Under the pieces are notes generated by a model. The model was not told the origin of the DNA. It did no database searches and was given only the letters and a program-made list of their open reading frames with translations. Of a stretch of 64,000 bases of DNA, positions 54,939 through 63,972 are shown piece by piece (position 1 is the first letter of the stretch; every line of letters starts with the position of its first letter). This DNA is from Caulobacter sp. CCUG 60055 (lineage in GTDB: Bacteria; Pseudomonadota; Alphaproteobacteria; Caulobacterales; Caulobacteraceae). The stretch lies in the NCBI RefSeq assembly GCF_022750545.1, contig NZ_PUIC01000001.1, positions 728,956-792,955 on the forward strand. Direction: 5' to 3'. Position numbers and translations under genes: made by a program.

Positions 54939-55373
54939 CTACTCCGCGGCCATCGCCAGGCCGGCGTCGAGACGGGTCACGACGCGGGTCTTGATGGGCA
55001 GCTTGGCGGCGCCCAGGCGCAGCGCTTCACGCGCCACGTCGTCGGCGACGCCGTCGATCTCGAACATGATCCGGCCGGGCGCCACGCGGGCGGCCCAGAA
55101 CTCGACCGCGCCCTTGCCCTTGCCCATCCGGACTTCGGCCGGCTTGCCGGTGACCGGCACGTCCGGGAAGATGCGGATCCACACGCGACCTTGGCGCTTC
55201 ATCTGGCGGGTGATCGCCCGACGAGCCGCTTCGATCTGGCGCGCGGTGATGCGTTCCGGTTCGACCGCCTTCAGGCCGTAGGAGCCGAAGTTCAGCGTGG
55301 CGCCGCCCTTGGTGTTCCCGTGGATGCGGCCCTTGAACTGCTTGCGGTACTTGGTCTTCTTGGGAGACAGCAT
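54939..55373 (-). CDS. rplP: 50S ribosomal protein L16
   Basis: The 144-residue L16 lies near the peptidyl-transferase centre. It has [19 protein letters not shown] and the [23 protein letters not shown] stretch (about residues 48-70) and [12 protein letters not shown]. It follows rpsC by 12 bases. Confidence 0.98.
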   Translation of the reverse strand: MLSPKKTKYRKQFKGRIHGNTKGGATLNFGSYGLKAVEPERITARQIEAARRAITRQMKRQGRVWIRIFPDVPVTGKPAEVRMGKGKGAVEFWAARVAPGRIMFEIDGVADDVAREALRLGAAKLPIKTRVVTRLDAGLAMAAE

Positions 55374-55385
55374 TATCGCAAATCC

Positions 55386-56138
55386 TTACGCGCGCTCGCG
55401 GCGTTCACGGCGGTCGCCGCGATCCGGGCGGTCGCCGCGCTCACGTCCGCCGCCCTCGCCGGCAGGACCCGTCTCGCCCGACAGACGCTTGTCCTGGGCC
55501 ATCGGGTCGTGCTCCAGCACCTCGCCTTTGAAGATCCAGGTCTTCACGCCGATGATGCCGTAGGTCGTGCGGGCTTCAGCGAAGCCGTAGTCGATGTCGG
55601 CGCGCAGGGTGTGCAGCGGCACGCGACCTTCGCGATACCACTCCATCCGCGCGATTTCCGCGCCGCCCAGGCGGCCCGAGACGTTGATCCGCACGCCCTT
55701 GGCGCCGAGGCGCATGGCCGACTGGATCGAACGCTTCATGGCGCGACGGAAGGCGACCCGGCGCTCCAGTTGCTGGGCGATGTTCTCGGCGACCAGCTGG
55801 GCGTCGGTTTCCGGCTTGCGGACCTCGACGATGTTCAGGTGGATCTCGCCTTCGGTCATCGTCGACAGGTCCTTGCGGAGCTTGTCGATGTCGGCGCCCT
55901 TCTTGCCGATGATCACGCCGGGACGAGCGGCGTAGATCGTGACGCGGCACTTCTTGTGCGGGCGCTCGATGATGATCCGCGACACGCCGGCCTGGCCGAG
56001 ACGCTTCTTCAGCTCGCGGCGGACCTTGATGTCCTGGTGCAGCAGACGGCCGTAGTCGTCGCCCGCCGCGAACCAGCGGCTGTCCCAGGTGCGGTTGATG
56101 CCGAGACGCAGCCCGACCGGATTGACTTTCTGACCCAT
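55386..56138 (-). CDS. rpsC: 30S ribosomal protein S3
   Basis: The 250-residue S3 has a KH domain with [16 protein letters not shown] (about residues 74-89) and a C-terminal domain. It ends in an Arg/Asp/Gly-rich tail of about 30 residues ([18 protein letters not shown]) longer than in E. coli (233 residues). Its ATG shares one base with the rplV stop. Confidence 0.97.
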   Translation of the reverse strand: MGQKVNPVGLRLGINRTWDSRWFAAGDDYGRLLHQDIKVRRELKKRLGQAGVSRIIIERPHKKCRVTIYAARPGVIIGKKGADIDKLRKDLSTMTEGEIHLNIVEVRKPETDAQLVAENIAQQLERRVAFRRAMKRSIQSAMRLGAKGVRINVSGRLGGAEIARMEWYREGRVPLHTLRADIDYGFAEARTTYGIIGVKTWIFKGEVLEHDPMAQDKRLSGETGPAGEGGGRERGDRPDRGDRRERRERA

Positions 56139-56518
56139 TAGGCGGCCTCACCCAGCTCGCGGACCACGATGGTGATCTCGGAGAACGGCTTTTCGATGCG
56201 CGACGCACGGCCGCGGGCGCGGGCCGAGAAACGCTTCATCACCAGGTTCTTGCCCACGAAGGCCTCGGACACGACCAGGTTGTCGATGTCGAGGTTGTGG
56301 TTGTTCTCGGCGTTGGAGATGGCCGAGTACAGCGCCTTGCGGACGTCCTTGGCGATGCGCTTGTGGCTGAATTCCAGCTCGTTCAGCGCGCGCTGGACCT
56401 TGAGGCCGCGGATCGACTGAGCGACGAGGTTCAGCTTGCGGGGGCTGGTGCGCAGGGTGCGCACCTTGGCCATCGCTTCGACGGCCTTCAGCCGACGTTC
56501 TTTGGCTTGCTTGCTCAT
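56138..56518 (-). CDS. rplV: 50S ribosomal protein L22
   Basis: The 126-residue L22 lines the exit tunnel. It has [27 protein letters not shown] (about residues 22-48), [24 protein letters not shown] and the IVVREL ending. It follows rpsS by 2 bases and shares one base with rpsC. Confidence 0.97.
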   Translation of the reverse strand: MSKQAKERRLKAVEAMAKVRTLRTSPRKLNLVAQSIRGLKVQRALNELEFSHKRIAKDVRKALYSAISNAENNHNLDIDNLVVSEAFVGKNLVMKRFSARARGRASRIEKPFSEITIVVRELGEAA

Positions 56519-56520
56519 CG

Positions 56521-56799
56521 TTACTTCCTCTTCGCCTTCTTATCGGCGGCGTGACCGGGGAAGTAGCGGGTCGGAGAGAACTCGCCGAACTTCATGCCGA
56601 CCATGTCCTCGCTGACGTGGACCGGCACGTGCTTCTGGCCGTTGTAGACGCCGAAGGTCAGGCCCACGAACTGGGGCATGATCGTCGAGCGGCGCGACCA
56701 GGTCTTGATCACTTCCTTGCGGCCCGACGAATGGACGACTTCCGCTTTCTTCAGCAGATAGCCGTCGACGAACGGACCTTTCCAGACGGAACGGGTCAT
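56521..56799 (-). CDS. rpsS: 30S ribosomal protein S19
   Basis: The 92-residue S19 has [17 protein letters not shown] (about residues 3-19), [25 protein letters not shown] and [17 protein letters not shown]. It follows rplB by 3 bases. Confidence 0.98.
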   Translation of the reverse strand: MTRSVWKGPFVDGYLLKKAEVVHSSGRKEVIKTWSRRSTIMPQFVGLTFGVYNGQKHVPVHVSEDMVGMKFGEFSPTRYFPGHAADKKAKRK

Positions 56800-56802
56800 C
56801 GC

Positions 56803-57639
56803 TTAGCGGGCCTTCTTCACGTGGCGGCTACGGATGATGAACTTATCCGTGGCCTTGTTGGTGCGGGTCTTGCGGCCCTTGGTCGGCTTGCCCCACGGCG
56901 TGACCGGGTGGCGGCCGCCCGAGGTGCGGCCTTCACCGCCGCCGTGCGGGTGGTCGATCGGGTTCATGGCGACGCCGCGGACGTGCGGGCGACGGCCCAT
57001 GTGACGCGAACGCCCGGCCTTGCCGAGGTTCTCGTTCATGTGGTCCTGGTTCGAAACCGCGCCGACCGTGGCCATGCAGCCGTCCGGAACCATGCGCAGT
57101 TCGCCCGAACCCAGGCGGATCTGGGCGTAGCCGGCGTCGCGGCCGACCAGCTGGGCGTAGGCGCCGGCCGAACGGGCGATCTGGCCGCCCTTTTCCGGCT
57201 TCATCTCCACATTGTGGATGATGGTGCCGATCGGCAGCGAGCGCAGCGGCGCGGCGTTGCCCGGCTTCACGTCGACCTTTTCGGCGGCGATGACTTCGTC
57301 GCCGGCCTTCAGGCGTTGCGGGGCCAGGATGTAGGCCAGCTCGCCGTCGGCGTACTTGATCAGGGCGATGAACGCGGTGCGGTTCGGGTCGTACTCAAGG
57401 CGCTCGACGGTCGCGGGAACGTCCCACTTGCGGCGCTTGAAGTCGACGACGCGATAGAGGCGCTTGGCGCCGCCGCCGCGGAAGCGGACCGCGACGCGGC
57501 CGTTGCCGCCCCGGCCGCCCGACTTGGTCAGGCCCTCGACGAGCGCCTTGACCGGACGGCCCTTGTGCAGCTCGGACTTGTCGACCAGCACGAGGCCGCG
57601 GCGGCCCGGCGAGGTCGGATTGAATTGCTTCAAAGCCAT
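56803..57639 (-). CDS. rplB: 50S ribosomal protein L2
   Basis: The 278-residue L2 is needed for subunit joining and peptidyl transfer. It has [20 protein letters not shown] at the N-terminus and the [34 protein letters not shown] signature (about residues 222-255). It follows rplW by 3 bases. Confidence 0.98.
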   Translation of the reverse strand: MALKQFNPTSPGRRGLVLVDKSELHKGRPVKALVEGLTKSGGRGGNGRVAVRFRGGGAKRLYRVVDFKRRKWDVPATVERLEYDPNRTAFIALIKYADGELAYILAPQRLKAGDEVIAAEKVDVKPGNAAPLRSLPIGTIIHNVEMKPEKGGQIARSAGAYAQLVGRDAGYAQIRLGSGELRMVPDGCMATVGAVSNQDHMNENLGKAGRSRHMGRRPHVRGVAMNPIDHPHGGGEGRTSGGRHPVTPWGKPTKGRKTRTNKATDKFIIRSRHVKKAR

Positions 57640-57642
57640 CGC

Positions 57643-57939
57643 TTAGAGCCCCGTGGTGATGTCGATCGACTGGCCGTCGGCCAGCGTCACGATCGCTTTC
57701 TTGACGTCCGACCGACGGCCGGCGATGCCGCGGAAGCGCTTGGTCTTGCCCTTGGTGACCAGGGTGTTGACCTTGGTGACCTTGACCTTGAACAGCTCTT
57801 CGACCGCGGCGGCGATCTCGTCCTTGGACGCATCGGCGGCCACGCGGAAGACGACCTTGTTCTGCTCGGAGAGCAAGGTGGCCTTCTCGGTGATCACCGG
57901 CGACAGGATGGTGTCGTAGTGACGGGCGGTGGCGGCCAT
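57643..57939 (-). CDS. rplW: 50S ribosomal protein L23
   Basis: The 98-residue L23 docks signal recognition particle and trigger factor at the tunnel exit. It has [16 protein letters not shown] (about residues 8-23) and [35 protein letters not shown]. Its ATG shares one base with the rplD stop. Confidence 0.97.
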   Translation of the reverse strand: MAATARHYDTILSPVITEKATLLSEQNKVVFRVAADASKDEIAAAVEELFKVKVTKVNTLVTKGKTKRFRGIAGRRSDVKKAIVTLADGQSIDITTGL

Positions 57940-58577
57940 TACGCGGCTTCCTTCTCAGCAAAGCGCGCCTGGATCGCCGCAATCGACTCACGCGTCAGCA
58001 CCAGGGTGTGGCGACGCAGGATGTCGTAGACGTTCAGACCGGCGTTCGGCAGCACATCCACGTTCGGGATGTTGCGGGCCGCCAGCGCGAAGTTGGCGTC
58101 GACCGCGGGACCGGCGATGACCAGCGCGTTCTTCAGGCCGAGGCCTTCGAGCTGGGTGCGCAGGGCGGCGGTCTTCGGCGCGTCGATGGCGGCCTGATCG
58201 AGGACGATCAGCGAGCCCGACTTGGCCTTGGACGACAGCGCATGCTTCAGGGCCAGGGCGCGGACCTTCTTGGGCAGGTCGAACGCATGGCTGCGGACGA
58301 CCGGGCCGAAGGCGCGCGAGCCGCCGACGAACTGCGGCGCACGGCGCGAACCGTGACGGGCGCCGCCGGTGCCCTTCTGCTTGTACATCTTCTTGCCCGT
58401 ACGAGAGTTCTCGTTGCGGGTCTGGACCTTGTGCGTGCCGGCGCGGCGCTTGGCCAGCTGCCAGTTGACGCAACGGGCCAGGATGTCGGCGCGGACCTCT
58501 TCGATGCCGAAGATGGCGTCGTCGAGGTCGACCGAGCCGGCCTTGCCGCCGGCGAGGGTGATGACGTCGAGTTTCAT
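57939..58577 (-). CDS. rplD: 50S ribosomal protein L4
   Basis: The 212-residue L4 lines the exit tunnel; in E. coli it represses the S10 operon. It has [48 protein letters not shown] (about residues 60-84) and a C-terminal alpha/beta domain. It shares one base with rplC and rplW at its two ends. Confidence 0.97.
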   Translation of the reverse strand: MKLDVITLAGGKAGSVDLDDAIFGIEEVRADILARCVNWQLAKRRAGTHKVQTRNENSRTGKKMYKQKGTGGARHGSRRAPQFVGGSRAFGPVVRSHAFDLPKKVRALALKHALSSKAKSGSLIVLDQAAIDAPKTAALRTQLEGLGLKNALVIAGPAVDANFALAARNIPNVDVLPNAGLNVYDILRRHTLVLTRESIAAIQARFAEKEAA

Positions 58578-59332
58578 TACGCTTCGCCGCCTTCGTTGGT
58601 GGTTTCAGCCGGGGCTTCCTCGGCCGGCGTTTCCGCTGGAGCCGCGGCCTGCTCGCCAGCCTTGCGGAACGCGCCAGGCTTCGGCAGGTCGGCCGGAGCC
58701 GCCCGCTTCACCGCGTCGCGGATCTTGACGTAGGTGCCTTCCGTGCCGGGCACGGCGCCCTTGATCAGGATCAGGCCGCGCTCGACGTCGACGCGCCAGA
58801 CCGTCAAGTTCAGCGTGGTGACGTTTTCCTGGCCCATGTGGCCGGCCATCTTCTTGCCCGGGAAGGTGCGGCCCGGATCCTGGCGGTTGCCGGTCGAACC
58901 GTGAGCCCGGTGAGACACCGACACCCCGTGGGTGGCGCGCATGCCGCCGAAGTTCCAGCGCTTCATGGCGCCGGCGAAGCCCTTGCCGACCGTCAGGCCG
59001 GCGACGTCGACCCGTTGCCCCGGAACGAAGTGGTCGGCGGTGAATTCCGCGCCCACGTCGATCAGGTTGTCTTCGGTCACGCGGAATTCGACCAGATGCC
59101 GCTTCGGCTCGACGAGAGCCTTGGCGAACTGGCCGCGCTCGGCCTTGCTGGTGTTCTTGGCTTTCTTCGCGCCAGCTCCGAGCTGGAGCGCGACGTAGCC
59201 GTCCTTGTCCTTGGTGCGCTGGGCCGTAACCTGGCAGCCGTCGAGCGACAGCACCGTCACAGGCACGTGTTGACCCGCTTCATCGAAGAAGCGCGTCATG
59301 CCCAGCTTCTTGGCGATCACGCCGGTACGCAT
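58577..59332 (-). CDS. rplC: 50S ribosomal protein L3
   Basis: The 251-residue L3 has [28 protein letters not shown] at the N-terminus and [55 protein letters not shown] in the middle ([11 protein letters not shown] about residues 157-167). It carries an Ala/Glu/Pro-rich C-terminal extension of about 40 residues compared with E. coli L3 (209). Confidence 0.97.
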   Translation of the reverse strand: MRTGVIAKKLGMTRFFDEAGQHVPVTVLSLDGCQVTAQRTKDKDGYVALQLGAGAKKAKNTSKAERGQFAKALVEPKRHLVEFRVTEDNLIDVGAEFTADHFVPGQRVDVAGLTVGKGFAGAMKRWNFGGMRATHGVSVSHRAHGSTGNRQDPGRTFPGKKMAGHMGQENVTTLNLTVWRVDVERGLILIKGAVPGTEGTYVKIRDAVKRAAPADLPKPGAFRKAGEQAAAPAETPAEEAPAETTNEGGEA

Positions 59333-59344
59333 CGGCCTGCCCCC

Positions 59345-59653
59345 TTAAAGCTTGATCTCGACGTCCACGCCGGCGGACAGGTCGAGCTTCATCAGCGCGT
59401 CCACGGTCTGCGGGGTGGGGTCGACGATGTCGAGAACACGCTTGTGCGTGCGGATTTCAAACTGTTCGCGCGACTTCTTGTCGACGTGCGGCGAACGGTT
59501 GACGGTGAAACGCTCGATGAGCGTGGGCAGCGGGATCGGGCCACGGACGGTCGCGCCAGTGCGCTTGGCCGTGTTCACGATCTCCCGGGTGGAGTGGTCC
59601 AACACCCTGTGGTCGAAGGCTTTGAGCCTGATGCGGATATTTTGTCGATCCAT
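59345..59653 (-). CDS. rpsJ: 30S ribosomal protein S10
   Basis: The 102-residue S10 has [22 protein letters not shown] at the N-terminus (residues 1-22) and [36 protein letters not shown]10 also joins antitermination complexes with NusB. It is first of the ribosomal cluster, 12 bases before rplC. No tuf or fusA gene lies upstream of it here. Confidence 0.98.
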   Translation of the reverse strand: MDRQNIRIRLKAFDHRVLDHSTREIVNTAKRTGATVRGPIPLPTLIERFTVNRSPHVDKKSREQFEIRTHKRVLDIVDPTPQTVDALMKLDLSAGVDVEIKL

Positions 59654-59709
59654 ATCGCTCGATGTTCCCTAAGCGCTCGCCACGCCCAAATACCGTTTCA
59701 AAGACCAGT

Positions 59710-59725
59710 CTGGGGAAAACCCCAG
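59710..59725 (-). ncRNA. Hairpin in the S10 operon leader
   Basis: A 6-bp stem (59710-59715 with 59720-59725) with a TTTT tetraloop on the minus strand lies 57 bases before rpsJ, and a larger GC hairpin lies at about 59752-59779. Both fall in the 230-base leader after the promoter at 59892. They could serve regulation by a ribosomal protein, but no known leader type is recognised. Confidence 0.4.
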
Positions 59726-59891
59726 GACGCACGAGACTCGCAAAACGAATATGGCCCGCGCGGAAAGCCGCGAGGGCCGCTGGCCAAATTCACGACGCGT
59801 TCCGGCTGGCCGGTCTGCAGTCGCTATGTCTGGTCGTCTCGCGAACCGCGTCTACGCTTGAAGGCGTACGGCCGGTCCAACAGAGGCGCGG

Positions 59892-59920
59892 TAGATACTC
59901 TGCGATTCCAAAACCGTCAA
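59892..59920 (-). promoter_or_regulatory. Sigma-70-type promoter of the S10 operon
   Basis: On the minus strand TTGACG (59915-59920) and TATCTA (59892-59897) are spaced by exactly 17 bases, close to the housekeeping consensus. Transcription would start near 59885, giving a leader of about 230 bases before rpsJ. The remaining sequence between 59654 and 59951 holds hairpins but no gene. Confidence 0.7.
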
Positions 59921-59938
59921 GGGGCGCGATGGAGCCCC
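59911..59938 (-). terminator. Weak terminator of the gene at 59952
   Basis: A 5-bp GC stem (59921-59925 with 59934-59938) lies just past the stop of the minus-strand gene and is followed by GACGGTTTT on that strand. The T-run overlaps the -35 region of the S10 promoter. The hairpin is short. Confidence 0.4.
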
Positions 59939-59951
59939 CTTCCCGCCCCTC

Positions 59952-60413
59952 TCAGGGGAACGGCCGCGCCACGCCGTAGGGCGATACGCCATACGGCGAA
60001 TAATAGACCGGCGCCTTGGTCTTCATCTGGCCGTAGCCCACCGTGACGACGCCGCACTGGCCGACGGGCATGCTCACCTCGCCATAGGCCGACCGATAGC
60101 CTTGGGTGCCGGCGGCGACCGACACCGAGCCGTGCATCCTGCGGTCGTCGATGGTCTGGGCGGCCGGGCCGCCCATCATCGACTGCGGCCGGCATCCCGA
60201 AGGCGAGGCGCGCGGCGCGTCGAGGTCTTCCGGCCCGTCGTCCGGGGTGGAGACGATGGCGGAGGCCGCGCCCCTCACGACCGGCGGGGCGTCGGGACGG
60301 CCCTGGGCGGTGGCGACCACCTCCCCCGCCCCGTCAGCCGCTACGGCCGCCGCCGATGCGGAACCCGCGGGCGCGAGGAGAAGAGCGGCTAAGGACAGAA
60401 CAACGACACGCAC
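59952..60413 (-). CDS. Secreted protein of unknown function
   Basis: The 153-residue product starts at GTG with a signal peptide (RVVVLSLAALLLAPAGSASA, residues 2-21). A GGGAG site 9 bases upstream supports this start over ATGs upstream near 60443-60455. The mature part has a DDRRMHGSVSVAAGTQGYRSAYGEVSMPVG segment (about residues 95-125) that may be a small beta-structured domain, two Cys, and a C-terminal YYSPYGVSPYGV repeat. I do not recognise the family. It is upstream of, and reads towards, the S10 operon. Confidence 0.65.
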   Translation of the reverse strand: MRVVVLSLAALLLAPAGSASAAAVAADGAGEVVATAQGRPDAPPVVRGAASAIVSTPDDGPEDLDAPRASPSGCRPQSMMGGPAAQTIDDRRMHGSVSVAAGTQGYRSAYGEVSMPVGQCGVVTVGYGQMKTKAPVYYSPYGVSPYGVARPFP

Positions 60414-60675
60414 GGCGGCTGGCTCCCGGATGGCCGGAGCCATCATGCACGACATTGCGGCTGAAAGATTGCAGCGATGACAACGCCCTTCGGCCGCCCG
60501 ACACGGGCTCGGCCACTCCATCTTAAGAAACGTCGTTCGTTGAACGCCGCTTGTGTCCAAGGGGCCACGGGGCGTGCAGAAGCGCCGCACTGCTGGTTGC
60601 GCTTCGAGGCCGGCTGCCGATATCAGGCCGGCGTTCCGGAAAATGTCTGTGTCCGGAGATTAGTAAGGAAAGAAA

Positions 60676-61434
60676 ATGAAAAAGCTTCTCTGCGCGTCGG
60701 GCGCCATCGTCTCCCTCATGATCGCCGCCCCCGCCTTCGCCCAAGTCACCGGCTATGCGGGCGCCAACTACAACCACAGCGAAATCGATCCGGGCAAGGG
60801 CCTGAGCAGCGTCAACGACAACGGCTACGCCGTCTCGGGCGCCGTCCTGTTCCCGACCGCCAAGCCGGGCCTGGGCGTCCAGCTCGACGGCCAGATCCGC
60901 GACTCGGACAAGACCGACACCGCCGTCACCGGCACCGCCCACCTGTTCAACCGCAATGACAGCTACCTCCTGGGCGGCTTCGTCGGCGGTTCGAACTCGA
61001 ACGGCGGCAACACCTGGGGCCTGGGCGTCGAAGGTCAGAAGTACCTGAACGACTGGACCGTCGCCGGCGCCGCCGGCTACGGCCGCGTCGACCGCGCCCA
61101 CGCTGACGTCTGGGCCGTGCGCGCCGACGCCCGGTACTTCGTCAACGAGAACTTCCGCCTGGAAGGCAACGTCGGCTACAACAACCTCGACCTCAAGGTC
61201 GGCAGCAGCGCTGACGCCTGGGGCGTCGGCGTCGGCGGCGAGTACCAGTTCGCTCAAGCCCCGGTGAGCGTGTTCGCCAAGTACGACTACGCCAAGGTCG
61301 ACAACTACGACATCGAAGCGAACGTCTTCAGGATCGGCGCCCGCTGGAACTTCGGCGGCACCCTGAAGAGCCGCGACCGTTCGGGCGCGAGCCTGGGCGG
61401 CTTCTCCGACATGATCGTCGGCAACCTGTTCTAA
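60676..61434 (+). CDS. Outer-membrane beta-barrel protein
   Basis: The 252-residue product has a signal peptide (MKKLLCASGAIVSLMIAAPAFA, cleaved after residue 22) and a mature part of alternating hydrophobic/polar strands such as VTGYAGANYNH, GLGVQLDGQIRDS, GVGVGGEYQFAQ and IGARWNFGG. It probably forms a small barrel in the outer membrane. The porin loop motifs of large porins are absent. A good AAGGAAAG site precedes the ATG, and a strong terminator follows. Confidence 0.82.
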   Translation: MKKLLCASGAIVSLMIAAPAFAQVTGYAGANYNHSEIDPGKGLSSVNDNGYAVSGAVLFPTAKPGLGVQLDGQIRDSDKTDTAVTGTAHLFNRNDSYLLGGFVGGSNSNGGNTWGLGVEGQKYLNDWTVAGAAGYGRVDRAHADVWAVRADARYFVNENFRLEGNVGYNNLDLKVGSSADAWGVGVGGEYQFAQAPVSVFAKYDYAKVDNYDIEANVFRIGARWNFGGTLKSRDRSGASLGGFSDMIVGNLF

Positions 61435-61458
61435 GAACCGGTCAGAGTCCGCGAACGC

Positions 61459-61491
61459 AAACGCCCCGGAGCCTGTCTCCGGGGCGTTTTT
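61459..61491 (+). terminator. Rho-independent terminator of the beta-barrel gene
   Basis: A perfect 13-bp stem (61459-61471 with 61477-61489) with a 5-base loop and a run of five T lies 24 bases past the beta-barrel stop. This is a textbook intrinsic terminator. Confidence 0.9.
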
Positions 61492-61514
61492 CGTTTGGGC
61501 GGCGGCGGTCGGGA

Positions 61515-62360
61515 CTAGCGACCGATGCGCACCTCGCCCGAGCCGACGACCGATTGCTTCAGCGCGCCCCGGAGCTGGGCCACGCGAACGTCGCCCGAGC
61601 CGGCGATGCTGACGTCCAGATTGTCCACCTGCCCGTTGAACCAGGTTCCCCCGGAGCCGGCGACCCGCACGCGCGCGTCGGTGACGTGACCGCCGATCTT
61701 GGCGTCGCCCGACCCGGCGATCGACACCGTCGCGGCGCTCGAGGCGCTGGCCACGGCGACATCGCCCGACCCAGCGATATTGACGTTCACCGGCCCGGAG
61801 ACCTCACGGACCGAGATGTCGCCCGAGCCGGCGACGCGCAGATCGACCTCGCCGGCCGAGCCGGCCTGGGTGTCGCCCGAGCCGGCCTGGCTGACCCGCA
61901 GGCGGCCGCGGACATTGCCCAACGTCCAGTCGCCGCACCCGGCGGAGTGAAGCTCCAGGGCGTCGGAGCGGCCCACCGACCCGAACACCGCCCCGCCCGC
62001 GCCGACGTCGGCGGTCATCGGCGTGCGGACCACCACCTGGGGCAGGTCCTCATAAGGCACGTCGCCGACGCCGCGGATCGAGACGCTCAGTCGGCCGCCG
62101 GACCCGCGACAGCCCCGCACGCGCTCCCAGCCCAGGCCGCCGTCGACCACGGTGCGGTCGCCCTCGACGCGGACCTGTATCGGCAAGCGCGGATTGGTCT
62201 TGATCACCTCGACCTTCACGTCGGAGCGCGCCTCCGGGATCACCACCACCCGCACCGCCGCGTCCTTGAACTCCACCGAGGGATCGGCCTGGGCCGCGCC
62301 CGCCGCCAGCATCGCCGCCCCGATTCCCGCCGCCGCGGCGCCCCATCGCACTTTGCGCAT
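61515..62360 (-). CDS. GIN-domain (head GIN/DUF2807) secreted protein
   Basis: The 281-residue product has a signal peptide (about residues 1-26, ending AAQA) and a repeated beta-helix with AGSGD-type turns: SQAGSGD, RVAGSGD, NIAGSGDV, SIAGSGDA, SIAGSGDV and VVGSGEV, spaced by about 18-20 residues. The pattern matches the putative autotransporter adhesin head GIN domain. It is probably a secreted or surface protein of unknown role. The start at 62360 has a GGGGAGAG site; an upstream ATG 10 codons earlier is less likely. Confidence 0.85.
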   Translation of the reverse strand: MRKVRWGAAAAGIGAAMLAAGAAQADPSVEFKDAAVRVVVIPEARSDVKVEVIKTNPRLPIQVRVEGDRTVVDGGLGWERVRGCRGSGGRLSVSIRGVGDVPYEDLPQVVVRTPMTADVGAGGAVFGSVGRSDALELHSAGCGDWTLGNVRGRLRVSQAGSGDTQAGSAGEVDLRVAGSGDISVREVSGPVNVNIAGSGDVAVASASSAATVSIAGSGDAKIGGHVTDARVRVAGSGGTWFNGQVDNLDVSIAGSGDVRVAQLRGALKQSVVGSGEVRIGR

Positions 62361-62459
62361 CGCATCTCTCCCCAGCGCTGATTGCTTCATATGGACGGTA
62401 GGCGCGTGACGGCGCGGGCACAGCTTAATTCGAGGTCATGACCTTTTGGACATCCGCGC

Positions 62460-63041
62460 TCAGGCGGCGACGGCCGTCGCCGCGGCCCGGGAAGCGCGCA
62501 GGCGCGCCCCGACCGTCAGGCGCGTGACCGCGTACTGCGCCAGGAACAGGGCGATCTTCGACCCCAGCGGGATCACCGCCACGAACCAGGCCCAGGCCTT
62601 GGCGTCCAGGGCGAACGCCACGACCAGATTGGCCGCCGCCGTCGCGAACATCAGCCCGGCCCAGACCCGGCCGAACAGCCGCCCGAGGTCGGGAGCGTTC
62701 TCCTGGACGATCGCCGGCAGATAGCGGTTCATCCAGCCCGGCTTCAGCATCACCGCCCCGACGGCCAGATAGATGATGGTCGGCTTGACCATGATGAAAT
62801 GGCGGTCGTGGGTCAGCAGGGTGGCCCCGCCCATCACCACCACCAGGCCGAGGCTCAGCCACTGCATGGCGTCAACAGGACGCCCGCGCAGCTTGAGCAG
62901 CACGACCTGGCCGACGCCGATGGCGATGGCCAGGCCGGTGGCCAGATAGAGGCTCTTGGTCAGCGAGAACAGCACCACGAAGACGATGGTCGACAGCAGG
63001 TCCTCCAGCAGGAACCGGCCGGCGTTGAACAGATTTTTCAT
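62460..63041 (-). CDS. YciB/septation protein A family membrane protein
   Basis: The 193-residue protein has five to six membrane segments and the YciB signature: FNAGRFLLEDLLSTIVFVVLF, MVKPTIIYLAVGAVMLKPG, and NAPDLGRLFGRVWAGLMFATAAANLVVAF. YciB (IspZ) affects cell-envelope and septation in E. coli. Here the helices are clear, but a direct division role is not shown. It is divergent from the LytTR regulator. Confidence 0.9.
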   Translation of the reverse strand: MKNLFNAGRFLLEDLLSTIVFVVLFSLTKSLYLATGLAIAIGVGQVVLLKLRGRPVDAMQWLSLGLVVVMGGATLLTHDRHFIMVKPTIIYLAVGAVMLKPGWMNRYLPAIVQENAPDLGRLFGRVWAGLMFATAAANLVVAFALDAKAWAWFVAVIPLGSKIALFLAQYAVTRLTVGARLRASRAAATAVAA

Positions 63042-63189
63042 GGCGGTGGCGCTCCGGATCGAATTGACGCCGATGAGATGCGTCGCCGCCGCCGCCGGGT
63101 CGAGCGCGGCTTCGCCAACCGACGCGGCGCGTGCGTCAAGCGGGCCGCACGCCCGTTCGCGATACGTGAAATGACGCTATAGAAAAGCC

Positions 63190-63972
63190 ATGGAACAAGG
63201 CGCGGCCCGCACCTACCTGATGACGCCGGCGATGTGGATCCGGCGCATGGCGTTCTCGGTGGCCGTCGGCGCCTTCCTTGGCGTGGTCGGCGCCTTCGGC
63301 AGCTACGGCGCCGTGCCCCTGCCGCAACGGCTGGCCGCGTGGATCGCCATGGTCTGTTTCGGCGCGCTGATCTATCCGCCGTTCACCGTGCTGGCGATCG
63401 TGCAGGGCCGCCGATGGGGCGTGTCGACCTGGTTCAGCCTGCCGTTCGCGGTCGCCCTGGCCAGCGTCCCCGTCACCCTGTTCGCCGGCTGGGCGACCGC
63501 GCACCTCATGGGCGCCCCGACCGAAGGCTGGCTCACGCGGTATGGCGAGGTGCTGATCGTCGCTCTCCCCGCCGTCGCCGGCTATGTCGGGTTCTACGGC
63601 CTTTTGAACCGCTCCGCCGCCGCTGCGACGACGACGCCCGCCGCCGCCTCCCCGCGCGAGGCCGCCTTCATGGCCCGCCTGCCCGCCCGGCTGGGCCGCG
63701 ACCTCCTCTGCCTGCAGATGGAGGACCACTATGTTCGCGTCCACACCGCGACGGGGTCGGATCTGATCCTGATGCGCCTGCGCGACGCCGTCGCCGAACT
63801 GGAGGGCGTCCCCGGCCTGCAGGTCCACCGGTCATGGTGGGTGGCGGCGTCAGCCGTGGCCGGCCACCTCGCCGACGGTCGGCGGGTGGCCCTCAGGCTG
63901 CGCAACGGGCTCGAAGTCCCCGTCGCCCGCGCCGCCGTCCCCACGGTCAGGAAGGCCGGCTGGCTGGACTGA
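63190..63972 (+). CDS. Membrane-bound LytTR transcriptional regulator
   Basis: The 260-residue protein has four membrane segments in the first 140 residues and a C-terminal LytTR DNA-binding domain (about 165-255: LLCLQMEDHYVRVHTATGSDLIL, LEGVPGLQVHRSWWVAASAVAGH, LRLRNGLEVPVARA). It has no response-receiver domain, so it is a one-component membrane regulator. This type occurs in Caulobacterales and sphingomonads. The target genes are unknown. Confidence 0.88.
   Translation: MEQGAARTYLMTPAMWIRRMAFSVAVGAFLGVVGAFGSYGAVPLPQRLAAWIAMVCFGALIYPPFTVLAIVQGRRWGVSTWFSLPFAVALASVPVTLFAGWATAHLMGAPTEGWLTRYGEVLIVALPAVAGYVGFYGLLNRSAAAATTTPAAASPREAAFMARLPARLGRDLLCLQMEDHYVRVHTATGSDLILMRLRDAVAELEGVPGLQVHRSWWVAASAVAGHLADGRRVALRLRNGLEVPVARAAVPTVRKAGWLD

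Noticed and set aside
60534..60546. CGTTC-GTT-GAACG repeat near the beta-barrel gene, considered as a LexA box
   Set aside because: The alphaproteobacterial LexA consensus GTTC-N7-GTTC does not fit, and the arms are short.
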